Of a stretch of 45,725 bases of DNA, positions 7,848 through 15,798 are shown in pieces. Every line of letters starts with the position of its first letter. The first letter of the stretch is position 1. This stretch comes from an uncultured Bacteroidales bacterium (lineage in GTDB: Bacteria > Bacteroidota > Bacteroidia > Bacteroidales > Bacteroidaceae). The stretch spans positions 1 to 45,725 of the forward strand of contig CADCIQ010000017.1 in NCBI GenBank assembly GCA_902801425.1, in the 5' to 3' direction. A model generated the notes under the pieces. That model ran no database searches. It saw nothing but the letters and a program-made list of their open reading frames with translations, and was not told the origin of the DNA. The translations under genes and the position numbers were made by a program.

Positions 7848-9326
7848 TTACTCCTTAATCCCCAGTTCCTGTTCTATTGCCTGTATCTCGTTGCTAAAGT
7901 CCTTGTCCTTCTTAATCTTCTCTGTAATGAGGTTAAGACTATGGATGACGGTGGAGTGGTCTCTGCCACCCATGCAACGACCTATGCGTGAGGCAGGCAT
8001 ACGGATATGCTTGTCGGCAAGGTACATGATGACTTGTCGTGGGAGTACTATCTCGCGCTTGCGCAGACGACCTTTAAGCTGTTGCTCGGTGACATCATAG
8101 TGAGTGCTGATGACACGTATGATGTCATCAATGGTGAGTGCCTGATTGTCAATCTTCACGGCTCGCATCACTATTCGCTCCACGAACTTCATGTCAATAT
8201 TACAGTTGTAGGTGATGCTATAAGCCATGAGCGAGTTGATGATGCCCTGAATCTCTCTCACGCTGCCGTTTGCATTTTCGGCTATGTAAGAGATTACATT
8301 TTCCGGAATGTGAAGTCCGTCACGCTGAATCTTTCGTTTTAGGATATCCACACAGAGCTGCACGTTTGGTTTCTCCATCTCTGCCACTACGCCACAAGAG
8401 AAACGTGTGATGAGACGATCCATCATTCCGCTAAGCTGAACAGGTGGACGGTCACTTACGAGAATGATACGCTTTGCCGTGCGGAAGAGGTGGTTGAAGA
8501 TATGGAAGAATGTCTCCTGTGTCTTTGTTGACGTAAGCCATTCCTGCACATCGTCAACGATAAGCATGTCAATGGTCTGGTAGAAACCAATGAAATCATT
8601 GATCTTACCCTGCATGTTGGCATTGGTGTATTGTACCTGAAAGATTCGGGCGCTGACATAAAGCACTCGCTTGTTAGGGTACATTTCCTTGCAACGCACA
8701 CCGATAGCGTTGACAAGATGTGTCTTTCCACAGCCAGAAGGACCGTAGATGAACATTGGGTTGAACTGAGTGCCTTGTGGATGTTCGGCTATGCTTAGAC
8801 CTACGGAGCGGCATAGCTTGTTTGAAGCACCTTCCACATAGTTAGAGAATGTCTGATGCAGGTTGAGCTGAGAATCGATTTCTGGCAGGTGGGTAGTGAC
8901 AACCGAACCTGGTGCCTGAATCAGCTCTTGTGCCTTGTCGGATGCAAGGGCAGCCTTGGCCTTTCCATCACCACTTTGGGTATCAACATACCCCTCGTAT
9001 GTATATCCAAATCCCTTCTCTCTACGCTTCATCTGAGGCGTAGGAGGTGTTTTTGTCGTACTATCTTCTTTCTTTACGATGATAGTATGCCATAATAGTC
9101 TTATTTTGCCAAATGTGTTGCTTATAGCAATACGGAGGTGTTCGATGTAGTTCTTTTGGATGTGTTGAGCCACATAGTCGTTTGGCACACGTAGAATGAG
9201 AGTGCATGTAGCTGGACTATATGATTCAAACTCAACCTTAGAGAACCATTTTTCGTATTCACTCGCCTCTATATTCTGCTGAAAGTAATTTTGGCAACTC
9301 GCCCATAGGGCACGAGGATTTTTCAC
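7848..9326 (-). CDS. dnaA: Chromosomal replication initiator protein DnaA
   Basis: Initiator ATPase that binds DnaA boxes at oriC and melts the origin. The 492 residues show domain I (ALWASCQNYFQQNIEASEYEKWF, start to about 80), a low-complexity linker (about 88-150), the AAA+ core with Walker A GPSGCGKTH (195-203) and Walker B MLIVDDVQ (254-261), and a C-terminal helix-turn-helix with the signature GRCMGGRDHSTVIHSL. The start codon is GTG at 9326: an in-frame stop lies 9-12 bases upstream, and domain I begins at its usual position. It is last in a minus-strand series after the mlaD gene, separated from it by an inverted-repeat element. It is not next to dnaN here. Confidence 0.97.
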   Translation of the reverse strand: MKNPRALWASCQNYFQQNIEASEYEKWFSKVEFESYSPATCTLILRVPNDYVAQHIQKNYIEHLRIAISNTFGKIRLLWHTIIVKKEDSTTKTPPTPQMKRREKGFGYTYEGYVDTQSGDGKAKAALASDKAQELIQAPGSVVTTHLPEIDSQLNLHQTFSNYVEGASNKLCRSVGLSIAEHPQGTQFNPMFIYGPSGCGKTHLVNAIGVRCKEMYPNKRVLYVSARIFQVQYTNANMQGKINDFIGFYQTIDMLIVDDVQEWLTSTKTQETFFHIFNHLFRTAKRIILVSDRPPVQLSGMMDRLITRFSCGVVAEMEKPNVQLCVDILKRKIQRDGLHIPENVISYIAENANGSVREIQGIINSLMAYSITYNCNIDMKFVERIVMRAVKIDNQALTIDDIIRVISTHYDVTEQQLKGRLRKREIVLPRQVIMYLADKHIRMPASRIGRCMGGRDHSTVIHSLNLITEKIKKDKDFSNEIQAIEQELGIKE

Positions 9327-9353
9327 TTTAGGATTTAATTAATATTCAAATAA

Positions 9354-9514
9354 TAGCCCCTCACCCGTCCTGCGGACACCCTCTCCCCAAGGGGCGAGGA
9401 AAATATTAGTATAGCCGCTGATGTGGGGGCGTTATTATGGAATGTTTAAACGAAAAAGGTAATATCCCCCTCTCCCATAGGGGAGAGGATGCCCATAGGG
9501 CAGGTGAGGGGCTA
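9354..9514. repeat. GC-rich inverted pair between mlaD-like gene and dnaA
   Basis: TAGCCCCTCACC (9354-9365) is inverted as GGTGAGGGGCTA (9503-9514). Each arm has the family's inner hairpins: CTCTCCCC/GGGGCGAG on the left, CTCTCCCATAGGGGAGAG and GCCCATAGGGC on the right. The right end supplies the stop codon of the mlaD-like gene. In the transcript it would form a long stem between mlaD and dnaA. Confidence 0.9.
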
Positions 9515-10411
9515 TTTATCTTTCCTTCCGAAGAGGGAGAAATGCACATAGCGTTTTGGATGAGCCTTTAGGTCGATGAGCAGAGAGTCTGCTGCCGCCA
9601 TTGTGGCAGTCATGTTGTTGTAGAGACTTGGGTCATGAAGAAGAAGACCGACAGAACCCTCACGAGAGTTGAGAGTCTTTGTGAGGTTCTCTACGTTGTT
9701 CAGAGTCTTGTCAACCTTAGCCATAGTGCCAGCGAGGTCGAGGGCTGCGAGATTACCTGTGAGCTTCTCTGTGTTGGCAAGAGTAGCGTCAGCCTTTTCT
9801 GCAATACCCGGAACACGCTGGTTGAGGTCAGCAAGCATCTTGTTCAGCTCATTTGTAGAAACTGTGAGATTATCTGTTATCTTCTGCGCGTTGTGGAGAG
9901 TATTTGCAAGGGCAGGATCAGCCAAGAGCAGATTGATAGATGCAAGTATGCTGTCGAGCTTTGGAAGCATCTGCTCAATGGCAGGAATCATAGCCTTGAC
10001 CTGTCCCATAGCACCTTCTGAAACTGCACCCTTGATAACGTCTCCCGGCTTGAGGAGATTGTCAGGAGTACCTGCAAGTATAAGGTTCACGCGAGAGTTG
10101 CCCATAAGGTCGGTGCTAATCTCGGCTGTTGTACCTACAGGAAGGTGTAGGGCCTCGTCAACATCAGCTCTTGCCACGATGATGTGACGCTGATAGTCGT
10201 ATTTCGTATCTAACACCGTGCCAATGCGATAGCCGTCGGCATAGATAGGTGCTGCGCCTGAAAGACCCTCTGCGTTTTCAAATTCCACGATGTAGATATT
10301 ATCTGATGCAAAAAGGGACTGTCCCTTGAGGAAGTTCATTCCGAAGTACAGAAGAACTAATCCTACGATTGCCACGAGGGCAATTCTTACTTCTTTTGTA
10401 AAATATTTCAC
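9512..10411 (-). CDS. MlaD-family MCE-domain protein (lipid transport substrate-binding component)
   Basis: Single-pass inner-membrane protein. A membrane helix at about residues 9-28 (VRIALVAIVGLVLLYFGMNF) is followed by an MCE domain (about 40-115: YIVEFENAEGLSGAAPIYADGYRIGTV and ISTDLMGNSRVNLIL). The long periplasmic helical tail has repeated Leu-rich segments. MCE proteins form hexameric rings that hand phospholipids between membranes with an ABC transporter (MlaE/MlaF). Those partners are not in this window. It follows the amidase gene by 14 bp, a cell-envelope pairing common in Bacteroidetes. Confidence 0.9.
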   Translation of the reverse strand: MKYFTKEVRIALVAIVGLVLLYFGMNFLKGQSLFASDNIYIVEFENAEGLSGAAPIYADGYRIGTVLDTKYDYQRHIIVARADVDEALHLPVGTTAEISTDLMGNSRVNLILAGTPDNLLKPGDVIKGAVSEGAMGQVKAMIPAIEQMLPKLDSILASINLLLADPALANTLHNAQKITDNLTVSTNELNKMLADLNQRVPGIAEKADATLANTEKLTGNLAALDLAGTMAKVDKTLNNVENLTKTLNSREGSVGLLLHDPSLYNNMTATMAAADSLLIDLKAHPKRYVHFSLFGRKDK

Positions 10412-10425
10412 TGTAGTATTTCTTT

Positions 10426-12210
10426 TTATCTTCTCTGGTTCAACTTGAACTCAATGATAGCATCATTGGTGTTCATCTTCTCGCCATTCTTGAAGGCAAC
10501 AACGAAGCATCCTGGGAATTTCGCTGCCAGATCCTTACGCAACTGCATGATCTCGTTGTAGTCGGTTGATGCTCCGAGCGTGTACTTGAATACACGACCT
10601 TCCTTATAATAGTTGGCTTTCTCGCCCTTTAGGCGTGTGTCGCTTGCATCAAGCACCTTGTCTGACACGAAAATCTGCACCATAAACACAGGTGCGCCCA
10701 CAGGAGCCTTGTGGTCAGATGAAGTGGTGCTACGAGGCACATTAAGTCGATTTCTGATAGGATCAGTCTTAGGCTTCTGCTGTGCCTGAGCCACAGGTGC
10801 TGGTTGTTCAGCTTTTTGTTCTGGCTGTTCCACTTTTGGAGCAGAGGCAATCTCTTGCTGTTTCTGGGCAATAACCTGTGGCTGTTCCTGTGGAAGTTGA
10901 CGAGCCTGAGGCTGTTGCGCAGGTCTTGGCTGCTCTATCTGTGGCAAAGTCTGTGCCTGAGGTTGCTGGGCAGGTGCAGGCTGCTGAGGCATTGGTAATG
11001 TCTGAACCTGAGGCTGTTCAGGCTCTCTTCTTACTTGTTGATTTTGCCTTTGAACCTGACTTTGATTTTGAACTATGTTTTGCTGAGGCCTTACTACCTG
11101 ATTTTGAGGTACGTTTTGCTGATTTGCTATTGCCCTTTGATTCTGAGCTATGTTTTGCTGAGGCCTTGCTACCTGATTTTGAGGTACGTTTTGCTGATTT
11201 GCTATTGCCCTTTGATTTCGAGCTATGTTTTGCTGAGGTCTTGCTACCTGCTGATTTCTGTTTGCCATTTCGTTTGGTGCAGGAACCACCATTTGCAGTT
11301 GCCCTATCTCTGGTTCGCTTGGATTTGGCAGTTGCTTCATGTTTACGACCTCCCTTATCTCTAATTCGGGCTCCTGTTGACGAGGTTCTTCTATTTGAAC
11401 AGGTGCCTTTGTCGAGGAAGACGATCCACCGTTGTAGTTGTTCTTGTATTTCACGAATGCCTGATAGATGCCTCGTGCCATCTTGTCAACCTCTGATTCT
11501 GTGTTCAGAATCTTCTCTTCATCGCTTGTTGAGATGAAGCCAAGCTCTATGAGACAACTTGGCATAGAGGTCTCACGCAGCACAAGGAATCCTGCCTGTT
11601 TTACTCCCTTGTTAGGACGATTGGCAGTAGAGCAAACATTTGATTGTACGAGCTTTGCAAGCTCCACGCTCTTTGCCATATTGTGATCCTGTAGGAACTC
11701 GAAAATGATATAACTCTCTGAAGAGTTTGGATCAAAGCCCTCATAGTGCTTCTTATAGTCCTTCTCTACAAGAATCACGGAGTTTTCTCGCTTAGCCACA
11801 TCAAGGTTGTCTGATGCTCGGTGCATACCAAGGGTGTAGGTTTCAAGACCACGGGAGATTTTCTTGCCAGGAAGGGAGTTGGTGTGAATAGAGATAAATA
11901 GATCTGCCTTTGCCTTGTTGGCTATCTCTGCACGTCCGTGAAGAGTGACGAAAACATCGGTCTTACGTGTGTATATCACTTTCACATCGCCACAGTTACG
12001 CTCAACATACTTACCGAAAGCAAGGGCTGTGCGTAGGTTGATGTCTTTCTCCTTCGAGAATTTTCCCATAGCACCTACGTCATGTCCTCCATGTCCCGGA
12101 TCTATCACGAGCGTGAACTTGTGCTTGCCGGCAGCCATAGCGGCTGCGGCGAACAGTATTAATATGAATGATATTAAAGACCTGCGTGTCATCTTCTTAA
12201 CTCTAAACAC
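10426..12210 (-). CDS. N-acetylmuramoyl-L-alanine amidase (amidase_3) with Gln/Pro-rich linker
   Basis: Exported zinc amidase cutting the peptide from peptidoglycan glycan strands. A signal sequence (RRSLISFILILFAAAAMAA) is followed by the amidase_3 domain, with VIDPGHGGHDVGAMG (first zinc His), ISIHTNS (third His region) and LIELGFISTSDEE (catalytic Glu), about residues 30-260. Residues about 265-500 are a Gln/Asn/Pro-rich linker with a 25-residue tandem repeat. The last about 90 residues (FMVQIFVSDKVLD... to the end) look like an SPOR-type peptidoglycan-binding fold. The start could also be the methionine seven residues in (MTRRSL), which gives a cleaner signal peptide. It is probably co-transcribed with the upstream ribonucleotide-reductase-like gene and the downstream mlaD-like gene. 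Confidence 0.92.
   Translation of the reverse strand: MFRVKKMTRRSLISFILILFAAAAMAAGKHKFTLVIDPGHGGHDVGAMGKFSKEKDINLRTALAFGKYVERNCGDVKVIYTRKTDVFVTLHGRAEIANKAKADLFISIHTNSLPGKKISRGLETYTLGMHRASDNLDVAKRENSVILVEKDYKKHYEGFDPNSSESYIIFEFLQDHNMAKSVELAKLVQSNVCSTANRPNKGVKQAGFLVLRETSMPSCLIELGFISTSDEEKILNTESEVDKMARGIYQAFVKYKNNYNGGSSSSTKAPVQIEEPRQQEPELEIREVVNMKQLPNPSEPEIGQLQMVVPAPNEMANRNQQVARPQQNIARNQRAIANQQNVPQNQVARPQQNIAQNQRAIANQQNVPQNQVVRPQQNIVQNQSQVQRQNQQVRREPEQPQVQTLPMPQQPAPAQQPQAQTLPQIEQPRPAQQPQARQLPQEQPQVIAQKQQEIASAPKVEQPEQKAEQPAPVAQAQQKPKTDPIRNRLNVPRSTTSSDHKAPVGAPVFMVQIFVSDKVLDASDTRLKGEKANYYKEGRVFKYTLGASTDYNEIMQLRKDLAAKFPGCFVVAFKNGEKMNTNDAIIEFKLNQRR
11071..11250. repeat. 75-bp tandem repeat inside the amidase gene
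   Basis: Two full units (11071-11145, 11146-11220) and a partial third (11221-11250) encode about 25 residues each, built on RPQQNIAQNQRAIANQQ and NVPQNQ. The units differ by only a few bases, so the array is recent or gene-converted and its copy number should vary between strains. Confidence 0.92.
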
Positions 12211-12232
12211 TAAGCTCTAAACACTAAACTTT

Positions 12233-12715
12233 TTAATTGTCAACATTCTCCCCTGGAATATATTTCTTTAGTGCACGGGCTACACCACTCTTCCACATGT
12301 TGAGCATTTCTTCCTTGAATGTGAGAGACTCAATAAGCTTGACTACCAGTGGAATAGGCATGTGATAGCGAAGCACACCAGAGAATAGTTTTGCATAGTT
12401 CCAGCAATCAGGATTGAACTTTTCTGAGAGACCCTCAACGGTAGTCTTATAACCCTTGCGGTTCTCAAACTGGAAGTCGTAGCGGTGTGAGCCATCAGGA
12501 TTTGTCTGACGGATAATCTTTCCGTTGACAACATTCTTAGGCAGTACTATTCCCTCCTCGTCATCCTGGATACCTGTGAAAATCTCGTAGGGACGACCGT
12601 CAAGAAGGCCCACAAATGCCACCCATTTCTCTTTGTTGTTTTGAAAGCGCACTACGTCACATTCCAGAACGTCTGGACGCTCCACTACTATGTTGATATC
12701 GCTATCGTATGTCAT
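12233..12715 (-). CDS. Stand-alone protein matching the C-terminal part of class II ribonucleotide reductase
   Basis: The 160 residues resemble the stretch that follows the catalytic barrel in adenosylcobalamin-dependent (NrdJ-type) reductases: RPDVLECDVVRFQNNKEKWVAFVGLLDGRPYEIFTG, then RYDFQFENRKGYKTTVEGLSEKFN, then YAKLFSGVLRYHMPIPLVVKLIE and WKSGVARALKKYIPG. No catalytic cysteines or glycyl/cobalamin-binding parts are present. The start at 12715 (MTYDSD) is preferred over the ATG at 12772 because a -7 box (12746-12753) lies between them. The clean frame and own promoter argue for a real gene rather than debris. Its role, perhaps regulatory or a protein partner, is unknown. Confidence 0.72.
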   Translation of the reverse strand: MTYDSDINIVVERPDVLECDVVRFQNNKEKWVAFVGLLDGRPYEIFTGIQDDEEGIVLPKNVVNGKIIRQTNPDGSHRYDFQFENRKGYKTTVEGLSEKFNPDCWNYAKLFSGVLRYHMPIPLVVKLIESLTFKEEMLNMWKSGVARALKKYIPGENVDN

Positions 12716-12745
12716 AAAATAACTATAATTTTGCAAAATATGCTG

Positions 12746-12753
12746 CAAAATTA
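12746..12753 (-). promoter_or_regulatory. -7 promoter box for the amidase/mlaD gene group
   Basis: TAATTTTG on the minus strand fits TAnnTTTG. It is about 31 bases upstream of the ATG at 12715. A plus-strand TAATTTTG overlaps nearby (12726-12733), so the spot is a small dyad around TTTTGCAAAA. Confidence 0.5.
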
Positions 12754-12892
12754 CAAATAAGTTTTCAATCATCCAAATTATTTCACGAAAATTAGTACCT
12801 TGTTATTGCAGCTCTTGTTATGTGTAAAGAAAAACAAATAGGTTTTTCCTTCATTGATCTTCCCTTGTCCCTCTTAAGTAAACTCGCTGAAG

Positions 12893-12991
12893 CTCCTATG
12901 ATAAATCGAACGTTCACCGACTTTGCACCGACTTTGCACCGACTTTGGTACGGAGGTAGAGCGAAGGTACAACGGACTTACGTGGGAGGAT
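12893..12991. repeat. 11-bp-phased array (array 3)
   Basis: Nine exact 11-mers: CTCCTATGATA, AATCGAACGTT, CACCGACTTTG three times, GTACGGAGGTA, GAGCGAAGGTA, CAACGGACTTA, CGTGGGAGGAT. As elsewhere, CC units come first and GG units follow. A plus-strand frame running through it (12820-13128) has no family resemblance and is rejected as a gene. It lies in the divergent gap between the minus gene at 12715 and the plus gene at 13228. Confidence 0.88.
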
Positions 12992-13081
12992 TATCTGAAC
13001 TTAAAATGCCGTGGATTTCATTGTTTATTATAAAAAGAGCAGATTTTCTTCGCTTAATTTTGATTTATCAGATTTTATTTG

Positions 13082-13191
13082 TATTTTTGCCTCGTCTTCA
13101 TGATTTATTACCAGTCGTGGATTCATAACACCTAAATATAAGTGAAAAACAGGAATGGCAAAATCTTGAGAACCTAATTTGTTATTCAAGA
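13082..13191 (+). promoter_or_regulatory. -7 box and structured leader element, copy 2
   Basis: TATTTTTG (13082-13089) fits the -7 consensus. About 50 bases later comes AAGTGAAAAAC (13140-13150) and ATGGCAAAATCTTGAG (13155-13170), matching 58-89 in sequence and in distance from the promoter. TCTTGA 13164-13169 pairs with TCAAGA 13186-13191, replacing the TCCTGAG/CTCAGGA stem of copy 1. The element leads into the gene at 13228. Confidence 0.6.
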
Positions 13192-13227
13192 GCATATGTT
13201 AAACAATCAATTATAAGTTTTGGAATT

Positions 13228-13845
13228 ATGAGTACATTAAAAGAAAAACTTTCAAACATTCCAACTATGGATGAAAAGTATGTTGAACAGACTTTTATGG
13301 ATATAGCTGAGAGTATTTTATACGATGGATATATCAAAGTCAGAGATGAATATCGTATATATGTGAAAACTGTAGAATTCTATTTCCATGCAGAAGAAGG
13401 CAGTATTTTCCATATCTCTGATCCTATTGTATATCATAGGAATGGGAAATTTCCTGGTATGAATCTTCCATACTTTCCTTTGCTAACCCTTCATGCACAC
13501 GCTTCTGGATTTGACATTACTTTTGAAAACGAACAATATAAGTATAGGGCTTCAGCATTGATTAGAGCTTATGCAATCTATGATGTTAAAAGTAAATCGT
13601 TCATTAAAAACGAGAAGGGAAAGATATACGATGATAGGTCCACTTTCCTTTATAACTACCTAAATGGTTTCTCGCTTGATAATAACAATGATATTGAGTG
13701 GGTAGAAGAAAAATCAAAAGTTCTTCATGACATTCCCGATCCTTCTCCAAGAAGGAATGTGTATGTTTATGTTGATGGAAATAAAACAGACGAGAAAGAC
13801 ATGAGACCTTGGAGTTTTACAAGAAAGAATGATATAGAGCCATGA
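13228..13845 (+). CDS. Uncharacterised protein co-transcribed with an agmatine-deiminase-family gene
   Basis: A 205-residue soluble, mixed alpha/beta protein that I do not recognise. Visible features are a helical start (KEKLSNIPTMDEKYVEQTFMDIAESIL), a conserved-looking middle with VEFYFHAEEGSIFHISDPIVYH and LLTLHAHASGFDITFE (several His, Glu and Asp residues that could bind metal or substrate), and YRASALIRAYAIYD. Its stop overlaps the start of the deiminase gene by 4 bp (13842-13845), so the two are translationally coupled. The leader upstream resembles the one at the window start. The AT-rich composition resembles the polysaccharide locus rather than the core genes. Confidence 0.8.
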   Translation: MSTLKEKLSNIPTMDEKYVEQTFMDIAESILYDGYIKVRDEYRIYVKTVEFYFHAEEGSIFHISDPIVYHRNGKFPGMNLPYFPLLTLHAHASGFDITFENEQYKYRASALIRAYAIYDVKSKSFIKNEKGKIYDDRSTFLYNYLNGFSLDNNNDIEWVEEKSKVLHDIPDPSPRRNVYVYVDGNKTDEKDMRPWSFTRKNDIEP

Positions 13846-14693
13846 TTAAGGATATAGAAACAAATGTGGTATATTTGTCGGATAAGCTTCCAAAAAAATA
13901 TTCAGATTTCTGGGGTAGATTAATAAAGTTGTTTGATGAATTCGGCATCTTATGGAAAATTATTCCCGGAACGAATGATATTTGGGTTCGCGACTTTATG
14001 CCTATTCAATTAAGTGAGAAGGAATTCCTTCTGTACCAGTATGAGCCAGACTACCTGCAAGACTGCAGTTATAGGAAGTCAAAGACGGATTCTTCTTCGG
14101 TTTGTAGTTTGTTGGGGATCAAATGTCGTCTTACAAAGATGATAATAGATGGTGGAAACATCACGCTATGTGGTGATTATGTAGTAATGACCGATAAAGT
14201 ATTTACAGAGAATGGGAAGAAAAAAGATGATGGAGATTTTATAGCTCAATTGGAGAATTTCTTTCAAAAGAAAGTGATTATCATTCCGTGGCATTGTATT
14301 GATCCTAATGATGAAAATGCTGATTTCTTTGGTCATTCTGATGGTTTTATTCATTGGTGTGGTGGCAACAAAGTTCTTATGTCAAATCATAGAGAGGTAG
14401 ATCCAGAAGAAGCTAAAGAAATCAAGCAAATAATGGAGAGAAATGGGTTTGATGTCAGAGAAATGCTATTTGAGGTAAAAGACCAAGACTTAGATTGGAA
14501 TTGGGCATATATAAACTATCTGCAAGTAGGGAATAAAATTGTAATGCCTGCTTTCGGAATACCCGAAGATAAACAGGCGTTGAAATATGTACAAGAATGT
14601 AATCCTGATTGTGAAGTTAGACAGATAAGAATGCGTGATATTGCAGCCAAATGTGGGGCGATGCATTGCATCTCATGGAATATTAAGGAATAA
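13842..14693 (+). CDS. Short agmatine deiminase / peptidyl-arginine-deiminase-family protein
   Basis: A guanidine-group-modifying enzyme fold. The motifs are in order: NDIWVRD (45-51), IIDGGNI (101-107), GHSDG with His165 and Asp167, NWAYINYLQVGNKIVMPAFG, and the C-terminal CGAMHCISW with the nucleophile Cys276. The known family reaction is hydrolysis of agmatine to N-carbamoylputrescine and ammonia. At 283 residues it is about 80 shorter than typical agmatine deiminases, mainly at the N-terminus, so the substrate may differ. It overlaps the preceding unknown gene by 4 bp. No polyamine genes are nearby. Confidence 0.85.
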   Translation: MIKDIETNVVYLSDKLPKKYSDFWGRLIKLFDEFGILWKIIPGTNDIWVRDFMPIQLSEKEFLLYQYEPDYLQDCSYRKSKTDSSSVCSLLGIKCRLTKMIIDGGNITLCGDYVVMTDKVFTENGKKKDDGDFIAQLENFFQKKVIIIPWHCIDPNDENADFFGHSDGFIHWCGGNKVLMSNHREVDPEEAKEIKQIMERNGFDVREMLFEVKDQDLDWNWAYINYLQVGNKIVMPAFGIPEDKQALKYVQECNPDCEVRQIRMRDIAAKCGAMHCISWNIKE

Positions 14694-14747
14694 ATAACTT
14701 CTGACAATAAATCTTGCGAATTTTTTTTAGTGCTTGTCCATTTCTTT

Positions 14748-14785
14748 TGTGTATCAAAGACATTAATATTTGTCTTTGATACACA
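14748..14785. terminator. Hairpin between convergent genes
   Basis: TGTGTATCAAAGACA (14748-14762) pairs perfectly with 14771-14785, with an 8-base loop. No T-run follows on the plus strand; on the minus strand it is followed by ACAAAAGAAA. It may act as a transcript end or block for the deiminase and menE transcripts, which converge here. Confidence 0.6.
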
Positions 14786-14820
14786 GGTATAAGTTTGTGG
14801 TATTATACGTTGTCGATATT

Positions 14821-15798
14821 TTATTTTGAAACTAATTCCGTTGCCCTTGCTCTGGCTGGTTTTCCTGTTTCCGTAAGAGGGAGCTTGTCTATATGGATGA
14901 TGAGCTTTGGCTTGCTGAACTTATTTGTCATTTTGCAAAGTTCCGTTCTTGCCTGTTCCGTGTCTCCTTCAGTAAGCAAAACAACGATTTCACCGAACTT
15001 GGGATCTTTCTTTTTCGTTATCATGAATGGAGAGGAGAGTAAAGGCTGAAGCTCACGTTCTATCTCCTCAATCTGTAGTTTTACCCCACCAGAGCATATC
15101 ACGTTATCGCGTCTGCCTATTATACGGAAAGTTCCGTCTTGTCTCAATACTACTATGTCGTTGGTTATCAGCGTTTCAGGATTCAAAGCTGGTGCGTTGA
15201 TTATCAAACAGCCATCGTGATCTTGCGAGAGGCTGACGCCTGGCATTGGCGTGTACCATTCTGATGTGTCCTTACCAGAAAGTCTTCGCATAGCGATATG
15301 GGATAGTGTCTCGGTCATTCCGTAAGTGCTCCATATCGCGTTTGGGAATGTGCGGAGTTGTTGTTCTATCTCCTCACTAACGGCTCCTCCTCCTACTATT
15401 ACGTGTTTTGTTTTGGAGAGAGCCTCTCTTTCTTTCTCTACAAGTAGCGTGTTATAGAGTTGTAATGGCACGATAGCTGCAAAGGTAGGTGGATTTTGTT
15501 GAAGGGATATATCGGCAAAAGGATGTCCGCTTGGAGGAATATCTATCAGTTTCAGTCCTCTCTCCAAAGCCCTTACCACCATCATCTTACCTGCGATATA
15601 GTCGAGAGGCATACAGAGGAGAGCAGTATTGCCTTCTTTCAGATTTAGGAAGTCGCATGTCATTCTTGCTGAAGCACGCATACGAGTTTTTTCCACGAGC
15701 ATACGCTTTGGTGTGCCCGTACTGCCACTTGTCTTTACCTCGATAAGGGGGGAAGACGACAGGAAATCGGATGTAAATTCTTCTAAAGTCATTATCAC
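14821..15798 (-). CDS. menE: o-Succinylbenzoate-CoA ligase
   Basis: Adenylate-forming enzyme that makes o-succinylbenzoyl-CoA in menaquinone synthesis. It has the P-loop KTSGSTGTPKRM (about 23-34), IWSTYGMTETLSHIA, the RIIGRRDNVICSGGVKLQIEEIE hinge and LPLTETGKPAR near the C-terminus. At 325 residues it is the compact MenE form usual in Bacteroidetes, lacking most of the N-terminal subdomain of longer ligases. It overlaps menC by 4 bp and is last in the men cluster. Confidence 0.93.
   Translation of the reverse strand: MIMTLEEFTSDFLSSSPLIEVKTSGSTGTPKRMLVEKTRMRASARMTCDFLNLKEGNTALLCMPLDYIAGKMMVVRALERGLKLIDIPPSGHPFADISLQQNPPTFAAIVPLQLYNTLLVEKEREALSKTKHVIVGGGAVSEEIEQQLRTFPNAIWSTYGMTETLSHIAMRRLSGKDTSEWYTPMPGVSLSQDHDGCLIINAPALNPETLITNDIVVLRQDGTFRIIGRRDNVICSGGVKLQIEEIERELQPLLSSPFMITKKKDPKFGEIVVLLTEGDTEQARTELCKMTNKFSKPKLIIHIDKLPLTETGKPARARATELVSK

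Noticed and set aside
10878-11537. 219-residue plus-strand frame opposite the amidase gene
   Set aside because: It is a low-complexity complement of the Gln/Pro-rich linker, with no independent coding signs.
12820-13128. 102-residue plus-strand frame
   Set aside because: It runs through 11-bp array 3 and into the leader of the next gene, has no recognisable domain, and overlaps the -7 box at 13082.
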